From Clostridia bacterium (GTDB lineage: Bacteria > Bacillota > Clostridia > UBA1212 > UBA1255): DNA of 36,774 nt. The DNA is taken from positions 1 to 36,774 of the forward strand of contig JAFZSK010000017.1 of the NCBI GenBank assembly GCA_017620915.1, written 5' to 3'. Positions 1 to 7,083 of this stretch are shown piece by piece (positions within the stretch are counted from its first letter, which is position 1; every line of letters begins with the position of its first letter). The position numbers were made by a program, and so were the translations under genes. The notes below the pieces were generated by a model. It was not told the origin of the DNA, ran no database searches, and saw nothing but the letters and a program-made list of their open reading frames with translations.

Positions 1-348
1 AGGCGTCTCCAGAAAGTAATACCGCCGGATGAACAGTTTAGCCTCGTTCTCGCCGATGCTCCTTAGAAAGGTTTCGATTGCGGCCGTCAATTCAGCATCC
101 CCGACAGTCACGCCGTCCGGTATACAGTCGGCAAGTTCTTCAAACACCAGATCGTTCTTGTCGACAATTGCATCCGGTGACACTTCCAGCACCTGCGCGA
201 GCCTTTCGATCATATCATAATCCGGCCGGCGGGTCCCGTTTTCCCATTTGGAAACGAGTTCCCGGGAAACATACAGCAGATCGGCAAATGCCTGCTGCGT
301 CAGGCCTCGTGCTGTTCTAAGTTCGGTGATCGTGCTCCCGATGTTCAC
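1..348 (-). CDS. Xre-family HTH transcriptional regulator (3' end outside window)
   Basis: My own reading of the minus strand gives 116 codons open to the window edge. It starts with GTG at 348-346, behind AGGAG about 9 nt upstream. Residues 3-60 have the pattern of a Cro/C1 helix-turn-helix: TELRTARGLTQQAFADLL, then VSRELVSKWENGTRRPD, typical of an HTH_3 recognition helix. After an acidic linker, the last visible residues (LFIRRYYFLET) resemble the start of a sigma-70 region-4-like segment found in some Clostridia regulators, but the window ends there. It probably binds DNA as a dimer; its target cannot be read from the sequence. The HTH call is confident, the C-terminal domain is only a guess. 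Confidence 0.85.
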   Translation of the reverse strand, partial: MNIGSTITELRTARGLTQQAFADLLYVSRELVSKWENGTRRPDYDMIERLAQVLEVSPDAIVDKNDLVFEELADCIPDGVTVGDAELTAAIETFLRSIGENEAKLFIRRYYFLETP

Positions 349-436
349 GGGCAAACTCTCCTCTCTGCGGTTCCGGTGATATTATAATCGAGATCCGCAT
401 CCGGCGAAGGTACAAAACGCACCCGCACTTCATGAT

Positions 437-486
437 AAAAGGGCCGTGAACCGACCCGGAGCAGTGCTCCGTTTTTTCACGACCCC
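437..486. terminator. Hairpin, possible terminator between the surface-protein gene and the Xre gene
   Basis: The core stem is CGGAGC (457-462) with GCTCCG (466-471) and an AGT loop. On the plus strand it is followed by six T. An outer stem GTGAA (446-450)/TTCAC (476-480) closes it, and on the minus strand that is followed by GGCCCTTTT. It may therefore end the minus-strand transcript of the 528-1457 gene; no plus-strand gene lies upstream of it in the window. Confidence 0.5.
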
Positions 487-527
487 GTCTTGTATCATTG
501 ACCTTGGTCCGTCAGGACCGCGTCAAA

Positions 528-1457
528 TTATTTTTTCTTCTTTTTGGAAGCGCCAATTACTATAGCAGCGATTGCGGCAACCAGTACCACACCGCCGATG
601 ATCGCCGGTATGAGCCACTTGTTGTCCTTCTTGTCAGTCTCGTTGGACTTATTGCCCTCTTCCGTGGGTTTCGGCGCATCAGTAGGCTTCGGCGCATCGG
701 TAGGTTTCGGGGCTTCCGTCGGGGCCTCGGTGGGTGCCTCGGTAGGAGCCTCGGTGGGTGCTTCCGTCGGAGGCACTTCGGTGGGTTCGCCGGGGACCTC
801 GGTCGGGGTCTCGGGATTGTCGCCGCCCTCGTCGTAATACACAGTCAGCGCGATACCTTCCTGGCCGGTGGTGTTCTGACGGCAGTTCTCATAGTCGAAT
901 TCGATATCGTCATCCACCGGTTCGCCCTGGGCAATAACGATGTAGCCGCCCTCTTCGGTCAACTGCGTAAAGCGGATGCAGTAGCGGCCCGCGGGCAGCT
1001 GCGGGATCTCCCAGACGTAATCAGGTATGTCGTGATCCAGCGTCTTGACTTCGCGGACAACGGCATCCTCGGAATTGTAATCGGAACCCCAGTTGTTCTC
1101 CACGGCCTTGAAGATCGCGAACTCGACGTCGACCGGCGTGATCCCGTTAAAGTTATCGGGGTTGCCCGCCCAGTACGGCACTTTGATGGCGCTGAAAGGC
1201 TTCGCCGCGGTGAAAGTGGCGGAAACGTAGTTCTCTTCCGAATACGTTTCCCAGGTATCACCAACCAGTGAAACGGTAGCCAGCCAGAAGCCGATGGCTT
1301 CGCCTTCGCAAAACTCGTAGCATTCTCTGGTGCTGTAATCGACAGCTCCCTCCTCCGGAGTTTCTTCGCCCGGCGCCTCTTCGGCGGCAAACGCGGGCAT
1401 CGCGGTAAGCACGATCAGCATAAGCGCTGCAAGCAGTATAGATACTATCTTTTTCAT
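528..1457 (-). CDS. Secreted, C-terminally membrane-anchored protein with a PTEA-rich stalk
   Basis: The product is 309 aa, starting at ATG 1457, which is preceded by GAGAGGAG; an ATG 21 nt further upstream has no better site. Residues 1-24 form a signal peptide (MKK, hydrophobic stretch, then AMPAFA cut before AEE). Residues about 35-190 are an acidic extracellular region I do not recognise. A stalk of EVP/TEAP/KPTDAP repeats follows, then a transmembrane helix (WLIPAIIGGVVLVAAIAAIV) and a KKKKK tail. The layout is that of a cell-surface protein held by a C-terminal helix rather than by sortase; there is no LPxTG. The repeated stalk codons make a low-complexity DNA tract at about 660-800. 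Function unknown. Confidence 0.85.
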   Translation of the reverse strand: MKKIVSILLAALMLIVLTAMPAFAAEEAPGEETPEEGAVDYSTRECYEFCEGEAIGFWLATVSLVGDTWETYSEENYVSATFTAAKPFSAIKVPYWAGNPDNFNGITPVDVEFAIFKAVENNWGSDYNSEDAVVREVKTLDHDIPDYVWEIPQLPAGRYCIRFTQLTEEGGYIVIAQGEPVDDDIEFDYENCRQNTTGQEGIALTVYYDEGGDNPETPTEVPGEPTEVPPTEAPTEAPTEAPTEAPTEAPKPTDAPKPTDAPKPTEEGNKSNETDKKDNKWLIPAIIGGVVLVAAIAAIVIGASKKKKK

Positions 1458-1498
1458 GTTGTCTCCTCTCCCGGTCAAAAACCGAAAAAACTGCAGTT

Positions 1499-1527
1499 AT
1501 TATACCTCTTCACAATATCAATTTCAA
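1499..1527 (-). promoter_or_regulatory. Sigma-A-type promoter for the 528-1457 gene
   Basis: TTGAAA (1527-1522), a 17-nt spacer and TATAAT (1504-1499), read on the minus strand, lie about 40 nt upstream of the start codon. This is close to consensus. Confidence 0.75.
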
Positions 1528-1656
1528 GTTATAAGTGAAAAGTTTTAAGTTGTGGAAAGTTTTAAGTTGCGGAAAGTTTTAAGTTGCGGAGCGTGATAAT
1601 CCCACCATAACTTAAAACATAAAACTTATAACTTATAACTTATAACTTACAACTTG
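1528..1656. repeat. Heptamer-type AAGTT/AACTT repeats in inverted arms (R1)
   Basis: The left part (1526-1589) carries AAGTT-type repeats, including three copies of GTTTTAAGTTGYGGAAA at a 17-nt pitch. The right part (1607-1656) carries the opposite orientation (ACTTATA, 7-nt pitch). The two arms could fold into a long imperfect hairpin around a roughly 18-nt centre. The right arm runs into the 3' end of the ABC transporter gene and supplies its TAA stop (1649-1647). Confidence 0.8.
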
Positions 1657-3500
1657 TTGTTCGCCATCTGCCAGTACGCTCCCCGCGCGGCCATCAGTTC
1701 GTCGTGGGAGCCCTGCTCCAGCACCGCACCCCGGCTCAGCACGATGATGCGCGAAGCGCCGCGGATCGTGGAGAGCCGGTGGGCAACAATCAGCATCGTG
1801 CCGATATTCTTCATACGCTCCAGCGACTCCTGGATAAGAACTTCGGTCTCGGTGTCGATGTTGGCCGTAGCTTCGTCCAGGATCATTATCTCCGGCTTGC
1901 GGAGGACGGTGCGGGCAAAAGAGAGCAATTGACGCTGGCCGGCGGAGAAGTTGTTGCCCCGCTCGCGCACTTCTTCGTCCAGCCCGTTCTTCAGGCGGGA
2001 AATGAAGCGGTCGGCGTTGACGTACCGGCACGCGGTCAATACATCCTCCTCGCTGTATTCCTCGTTGCCCAGCGTGATGTTGCTGCGCACCGTGCCCGAG
2101 AACAGGAACACGTCCTGCAGCATCTGGCCGAAGTGGCGGCGGAGGGAGGACAACGTGTAGCGCCGGATATTGACGCCGTCGATCAGTATCTCGCCCTTCT
2201 GAATATCGTAGTTGCGGCAGATCAGGCTCAGGATCGTGGTCTTGCCCGCTCCGGTGGCGCCCACGAACGCCGCGGTCTCCCCCGCCTCCACGGTGAAGGA
2301 CAATCCCCTCAGCACCCACTCGTCTTCCACGTATCGGAACCAGACGTCGCGGAACTCGATCTTGCCTTTAACTTCGGTGAGCTCGATCGCTCCCTCGTCA
2401 TCCGTCAGATCCGGCTGGAGATCCAGCAGGTTGAACACTTTCTCCGCCGACGCCAGCGACGACTGCAGCCGGTTGAACTGCTCCGCCAGGTTCTGGATCG
2501 GAGTGTAAAACCGGAAAATGTACATGTAGAATGACACCACCACCGCGCCGGTCACCGTGGAGCCCAGGAAGCCGGTGGGATTAATGTAACCCTTGGCGGC
2601 TACGTAGAACAGCGTCATCACCGAACCCAGGTACAGCATGTGGACCACGGGCCGGAAAATGCTGAACACGAACATCTGCTCGCGCTTGGCCTTGTACAGG
2701 CGGTCGTTGTGGCCGTCGAATTCGGTCTTTTTGCGCTTCTGGCAGTTGAAGGACTGGATGATCTTCATGCCGGACAGGTTTTCCGACAGGAAGGTGTTGA
2801 GTTCGGTGTTGTTGTTCTTCACATGGCGGTACGCGCGGCGGGCAAACTTGCGGAAGATCACCGTGAACAGCACCACGAAGGGCGTGAACATCATCACCAC
2901 CGCGGTGAGACGCCAGTTCAGGATGAGCATAGCCGCCAGCACGCCTACGATGATGACCGCGTTTTTGAACAGATTGACAACGATATCCGTGAACAGCTGC
3001 GAGATCGCGCCGACATCGCCGGAAACGCGGGTCACCAGTTTGCCCACGGGGATCGAGTTCAGCTGTCCCTGGGACAGGCTCAGGGTGTGGGAGAACACGT
3101 CCTCGCGAATCGAGGTGATTATGCGCTGGCCGGTGCGCTGCAGCACCACCGCCTGGTAGTACATCGCCAGCATGGACAGCGTCAGCAGCCCCGCGCTCAG
3201 CGCCACGATCAGCAGCATATCCTTCATTTCGAAGCCTTCGGTGATCATCTGTTCCGCGCGGCCCAGGATCAGCGGAGAGATGATCTCGTACGCCACGGAC
3301 AACAGCAGCAGCACCAGCACCAGCACGAAATACTTAACGTACGGGCGCGCGTAGCGCAAAAGCCGCTTTATGATGTCCCGGTCTTTCAGATTGCGTTCGA
3401 AGCCCATGGAGGCTTTCTTGTCTTTCGCCAGCAGGTACGCCAGCGAGAACGCCACGGCCAGTACGCCGCAGACTATCAGTAAGATCGCTATCGGTGACAT
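1647..3500 (-). CDS. ABC exporter half-transporter, catalytically competent half (BmrD/YheH-like)
   Basis: A 617-aa fused permease-ATPase. It starts at ATG 3500, which shares one base with the stop of the upstream half (TGATG), behind an AAGGGGGGAG site; a GTG one codon earlier is less likely. The N-terminal half has about six membrane helices (ABC_membrane). The ATPase domain has Walker A GATGAGKTT (about 414-422), Walker B IMILDE with the catalytic Glu, and the H-loop VAHR. The signature is FSAGQ instead of LSGGQ, as in the BmrD/LmrD side of heterodimeric exporters. It probably pairs with the 3500-5302 product to export a drug, lipid or peptide; the substrate is not readable. Confidence 0.93.
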   Translation of the reverse strand: MSPIAILLIVCGVLAVAFSLAYLLAKDKKASMGFERNLKDRDIIKRLLRYARPYVKYFVLVLVLLLLSVAYEIISPLILGRAEQMITEGFEMKDMLLIVALSAGLLTLSMLAMYYQAVVLQRTGQRIITSIREDVFSHTLSLSQGQLNSIPVGKLVTRVSGDVGAISQLFTDIVVNLFKNAVIIVGVLAAMLILNWRLTAVVMMFTPFVVLFTVIFRKFARRAYRHVKNNNTELNTFLSENLSGMKIIQSFNCQKRKKTEFDGHNDRLYKAKREQMFVFSIFRPVVHMLYLGSVMTLFYVAAKGYINPTGFLGSTVTGAVVVSFYMYIFRFYTPIQNLAEQFNRLQSSLASAEKVFNLLDLQPDLTDDEGAIELTEVKGKIEFRDVWFRYVEDEWVLRGLSFTVEAGETAAFVGATGAGKTTILSLICRNYDIQKGEILIDGVNIRRYTLSSLRRHFGQMLQDVFLFSGTVRSNITLGNEEYSEEDVLTACRYVNADRFISRLKNGLDEEVRERGNNFSAGQRQLLSFARTVLRKPEIMILDEATANIDTETEVLIQESLERMKNIGTMLIVAHRLSTIRGASRIIVLSRGAVLEQGSHDELMAARGAYWQMANNKL

Positions 3501-5302
3501 CACAGTCTCTCCCCCCTTTCCTTTTCGGCCTCGATCTGCTGAAGTTCGGCCATGTGTCTGTACTTCTCGTTGCCCGCGAGCAGTTCCGCGTGGGTACCCG
3601 CGCCGGCGATCCGCCCGTCGTCAATGAATATTATCCGGTCCATGTACGCCATCGTTGACATCCGGTGGCCGATGATCAGCGTGGTCATGCCGCTGCGGTT
3701 GTCCCGCAGGTTGGTGAGGATGCGCTCCTCGGTCTCCACGTCCACCGCCGACAGTGAATCGTCCAGCACCAGCATCGGGGCGTTGCGTATGAGCGCGCGG
3801 GCAATAGATATCCGCTGCTTCTGACCGCCCGACACTGTGACGCCGCGTTCGCCCAGCAATGTGGCGTAACCGGCGGCAAAGCTCTTCACATTGTCGTGCA
3901 CGTCCGCCAGCCGCGCGTTCTCCTCCACGAGGGCGTGGGTCAATTCCTCCTCCGCCGGCTCCTCGAAAAACGCGATGTTGTTCTCGATGGTGTCGCTGAA
4001 CAGGAAGTTGTCCTGGGGCACGTAGGCAATGTTGGCGCGCACCGCGTAGATCGGGATCGTGTTGACGTCTTTGCCGTCCAGAAAAAGCGTGCCGTCGGGC
4101 ACATTGTACGTGCGCAGCAGCAGGTCCGCTACGGTGGATTTACCCGAACCGGTGCGGCCGATAATACCCACGTTCTCGCCCGCTTTAATAGTGAACGACA
4201 CGTCCTCCAGTACGTTGAGGTCGGTCCCCGGGTACGCGAAGGTCATGTGCCGGAACTCTATCTCGCCTTTGAGCTTCAGATCGGCGGGTTCGGTCACGTT
4301 GGGGCCGTCCTTGACGTCGATCTCCGCGTCGATCAGCGCGCCGATGCGCTTCATTGACGCTTTGCCCTGGGATGTCATCTTGATCAGTTCCGCCACGGCG
4401 ATCACCGGCCAGATCAGGGTGTCGAAATAGCCGAAAAACTCGATGAGCTGGCCTGCGTTGAACACGCCCGTGTGGGCCAGATAGCCGCCGTAGCCCAGAA
4501 TGATGCAGATGACAGACTCGATCAGCAGTTCGGTGTAAATGTCCAGCTTCATTGACAGCTTGACGAATTCCACGTTGACGTTTTCGTTGTTTTTATTGTG
4601 CTTGCGGAACGTGAGCAGTTCGCGGTATTCGTTGACGAACGCCTTGATCACCGCCACGCCCGAGTAGCTCTCCTGCGCGTAGTCGGACAGCTTCGAGAAC
4701 GCCGCCTGCCGCTCCTCCCACTTGGCTTCCATGTACTTCCCCAGTATCACGCCGATGACCGCCATCAGCGCCATAGGGATCATCGACAGCAGCGTGAGCA
4801 GCCAGTTCATGCGGATCATTTTGATGAACGCCAGCCCGCCCAGCATGATCACGTCCGTCACCATCAGAATGCCCCAGGCGAAGCAGTCCTGCACGGTCTC
4901 CAGGTCGTTGGTGTAGTAGGACATCAGGTCGCCGACTTTATTGACCTGGTAGTACTGCTGCGACAGGTCCTTGCAGCGGTCGAACATGCTGCGGCGCAGG
5001 CCGTGCTCCACTTTGAGCGAAGTGCCGATGAAGCACAGGCGCCAGGCGAAGCGGCCGACCACCATGGCGAGGACAATAAACAGCATCGGCAGGCAGATCT
5101 TGTCCAGCGCAAACTGCATGTCGAACGGCACTTTTACGCCGTCAATGACGTTGTACCCGTCGTTCAGCCCGTTGATGACCTGGCGGTACAGCGCGGGTAT
5201 GAGCAGCTCCATGTAGTCTATGAAGAACAGCATCGCTATGCCGATCAGCAGCGCCCAGCTGTAGCGCAGATAGTATTTATTTATGTGTTTTCCGAATATC
5301 AT
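3500..5302 (-). CDS. ABC exporter half-transporter with degenerate ATP site (BmrC/YheI-like)
   Basis: A 600-aa fused permease-ATPase. I chose ATG 5302 (MIFGKHINKYY), with GGAG about 7 nt upstream; the longer open frame only reads through the rhomboid gene, whose end it overlaps by 26 nt. Six membrane helices are followed by the ATPase domain: Walker A GRTGSGKST (382-390) and a canonical VSGGQ signature (490-494). Walker B reads MLVLDD, with Asp where the catalytic Glu should be. That Asp together with the partner's altered signature is what is expected of one degenerate site in a BmrCD/TM287-288-type heterodimer. The 1-nt overlap supports translational coupling and equal expression of the two halves. 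Confidence 0.93.
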   Translation of the reverse strand: MIFGKHINKYYLRYSWALLIGIAMLFFIDYMELLIPALYRQVINGLNDGYNVIDGVKVPFDMQFALDKICLPMLFIVLAMVVGRFAWRLCFIGTSLKVEHGLRRSMFDRCKDLSQQYYQVNKVGDLMSYYTNDLETVQDCFAWGILMVTDVIMLGGLAFIKMIRMNWLLTLLSMIPMALMAVIGVILGKYMEAKWEERQAAFSKLSDYAQESYSGVAVIKAFVNEYRELLTFRKHNKNNENVNVEFVKLSMKLDIYTELLIESVICIILGYGGYLAHTGVFNAGQLIEFFGYFDTLIWPVIAVAELIKMTSQGKASMKRIGALIDAEIDVKDGPNVTEPADLKLKGEIEFRHMTFAYPGTDLNVLEDVSFTIKAGENVGIIGRTGSGKSTVADLLLRTYNVPDGTLFLDGKDVNTIPIYAVRANIAYVPQDNFLFSDTIENNIAFFEEPAEEELTHALVEENARLADVHDNVKSFAAGYATLLGERGVTVSGGQKQRISIARALIRNAPMLVLDDSLSAVDVETEERILTNLRDNRSGMTTLIIGHRMSTMAYMDRIIFIDDGRIAGAGTHAELLAGNEKYRHMAELQQIEAEKERGERL

Positions 5303-6428
5303 AATAAACTCCGATGAGCAGGGCGGCAACGAAGCCGCCGATGAAGCCGCCGAAGTGGCCGTAGTTGTCAATGCCGGGCGTCACCAGCCCATACACCAGG
5401 TTGAACAGCACGGTGAGCGCGAGCCAGGTGAAATTGCCCGCCGCCCGGAACGCCCGCGCGTCCTTGCCCAGCGTCATGCGGTAGAGCAGCGCGCCGCCCA
5501 GGCCGAGTATTGCCCCCGACGCGCCCAGCGAGCGGAACGACGAGAACGCGAGGCCCAGCAGGTTGCCCGCAATGCCCCCGGCGAAGTATATGATCCAGAG
5601 CTGCAGGTTGGTGTAGTAGCGTATCAGCGCGCCGCCCAGCATGTACAGAAACAGCATGTTGCTGGCCAGGTGCATCCAGTCCGCGTGAAGGAACATCGAC
5701 GTGATCAGCCGCCACCATTCGCCCTGCATGATCAGCTGGTTGTCCTGCACGCCCCACTCCACCAGCGGATCGGTGCCGGTGCGCAGTTCCATCAGCCAGC
5801 CAACTGCGAATATCAGCACGTTGGCCACGATCAGGAATATCAGCAGACTCGGGCCGCGCGCCGCGGTTTTGGGTTCTACTTTCAGCGACTTTTCGCGGCG
5901 GCCGATCTCGTCCAGGTTCTCGCGCACCAGCGATTCCCGCGCTTCGCCGCTCATTCCCGCCGTGGCAAGCACTTTATCCAGCGCCTGGCGTATGTATTTA
6001 TTGTCGAGTTTACGCCCGGAGACAACGCTGTAATGTCCGGCGTCGGTATACGCCATGACCGTCTCCGCGATGTAGCCGCCCTGTTCCAGCCGCCGCTGCA
6101 GGCCTTCGAGAAGTTCAAGCAGTCTGCGCTCTCCGTCGCCGCGCCGGCACGCGGGGGCAACGAAAAACACCAGATACAGCGACACCGCGGTCTTGCGGAC
6201 AACGAGCCCCGTCATGCTCTCCTCCAGCCGCCGGAGATAATTCTCCCAGCGGGCAAAGTCCTGCTCCCCCGGAAACGCCGGATCCGCCGTGAGTTCCGCG
6301 GGCGGGTCAAAAACCGCGAGCTCCGCGTAGCACGCCGAATTCATCTCGCTCCGGGCATAACCGCCCGGTGTCACGCCTTTCCGGAAATAATGATCCGAGC
6401 ACAGCACGCTGGCCAGCATCGAAGCCAT
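5277..6428 (-). CDS. Rhomboid-family intramembrane serine protease
   Basis: About 383 aa from the ATG at 6428 (MASMLASVL); a GTG at 6449 is possible, and earlier Met codons lie inside the preceding gene. The N-terminal ~190 residues are a soluble domain of the type found on some Clostridia rhomboids. About six membrane helices follow. The oxyanion motif HADWMHLASN (His and Asn) precedes the nucleophile in LGASGA (Ser about 304), and the catalytic His is in NYGHFGGFIGG (about 358). It should cleave membrane proteins within the bilayer; the substrate is unknown. The gene sits between a division-protein gene and an ABC exporter on one strand and overlaps the exporter by 26 nt. Confidence 0.92.
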   Translation of the reverse strand: MASMLASVLCSDHYFRKGVTPGGYARSEMNSACYAELAVFDPPAELTADPAFPGEQDFARWENYLRRLEESMTGLVVRKTAVSLYLVFFVAPACRRGDGERRLLELLEGLQRRLEQGGYIAETVMAYTDAGHYSVVSGRKLDNKYIRQALDKVLATAGMSGEARESLVRENLDEIGRREKSLKVEPKTAARGPSLLIFLIVANVLIFAVGWLMELRTGTDPLVEWGVQDNQLIMQGEWWRLITSMFLHADWMHLASNMLFLYMLGGALIRYYTNLQLWIIYFAGGIAGNLLGLAFSSFRSLGASGAILGLGGALLYRMTLGKDARAFRAAGNFTWLALTVLFNLVYGLVTPGIDNYGHFGGFIGGFVAALLIGVYYDIRKTHK

Positions 6429-6501
6429 TCCGGCGGCCGCGCTGCGCACATTACCGGTCCGTGCCCCGGCATTTGTATTTGTATTCTGTTGAGGGTCTGT
6501 A

Positions 6502-6768
6502 CTATTGTCTGATGTAGACGGTCTCGTAATCATAAACATATCCCAGATCTTCCCTTGCGCGCCGCTCGATGTATTCATCCGTGTCAACGGCAGCTTCTTC
6601 CGCCTTGATATCCTCCAGGTCCTGCTCCGCTGCCGCCAGTTCCGCGCGGATCTCCCGGCCGCGGTTCACGTTGTCGTCAAGGGTCTTCTATTGATTTACG
6701 AGCATAAACACGAGGTAAACGGCGATCGCCACAAAGACAATGTTTCTGAAATTGAATATTTTCTTCAT
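6502..6768 (-). pseudogene. FtsB/DivIC-like septum formation protein interrupted by an in-frame TAG
   Basis: I read this frame by hand. ATG 6768 lies behind GAGGTGAGAG. Codons 1-26 encode MKKIFNF and a single membrane helix ending LVNQ. Codon 27 is TAG (6690-6688). The frame then continues KTLDDNVNRGREIRAEL with a coiled coil (AAAEQDLEDIKAEE) and the family-typical ending DEYIERRAREDLGYVYDYE up to IRQ and a second TAG (6504-6502). Length, helix-coil order and ending match the FtsB/DivIC family, which scaffolds FtsL and FtsQ/DivIB at the septum. The family often has Gln-Gln-Lys here, so TAG looks like a changed CAG. It may be a broken gene, a sequencing error or a read-through codon. If both TAGs were read, the frame would stop at TAA 6453-6451. 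Confidence 0.8.
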
Positions 6769-6858
6769 GTAACTCTCACCTCGTGCCTTTTCTTTAGTCT
6801 GACAATGCGGGACTCACGCGCCGGTACACCGCTCAATGCGCCGAACCCCGTATATAGT

Positions 6859-6887
6859 ATTATAATCTAATTGTTTGCAGTTGTAAA
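6859..6887 (-). promoter_or_regulatory. Sigma-A-type promoter for the division protein-rhomboid-exporter operon
   Basis: Read on the minus strand: TTTACA (6887-6882), a 17-nt spacer and TATAAT (6864-6859). It lies about 90 nt upstream of the FtsB/DivIC-like start and is the only good promoter I see before the four same-strand genes. Confidence 0.75.
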
Positions 6888-7083
6888 GAGTTTTAAGTTT
6901 TAAGTTTTAAGTTGAGGAATCGCCGGCGGCGATGAATTCACGCTCGATGCGGTCACCGCCCTTGCAGCGTGTGAGATTCGCGGCCGATCAGGCTGCACCA
7001 CAACTTATAACTTGTAACTTGTAACTTATCACTTATCACTTATAACTTATAACTTATCACTTATCACTTATCACTTTTAACTT
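6886..7083. repeat. Heptamer repeats in inverted arms (R2/R3)
   Basis: The left arm (about 6888-6914) is TTTTAAG repeated at a 7-nt pitch. The right arm (about 7003-7083) has about eleven 7-nt units of the opposite orientation (ACTTATA, ACTTGTA, ACTTATC). Between them is a roughly 90-nt GC-rich centre with a small hairpin (ATCGCC/GGCGAT). The right arm encodes the last residues (VISDK) and the stop of the 7057-9987 gene. No other gene is visible between 6888 and 7056. Confidence 0.85.

Noticed and set aside
6502-6768. Pyrrolysine insertion in the FtsB/DivIC-like protein
   Set aside because: Pyrrolysine is known in methylamine methyltransferases, not in division proteins, and the site fits Gln. 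None of the methyltransferase genes here has an internal TAG.
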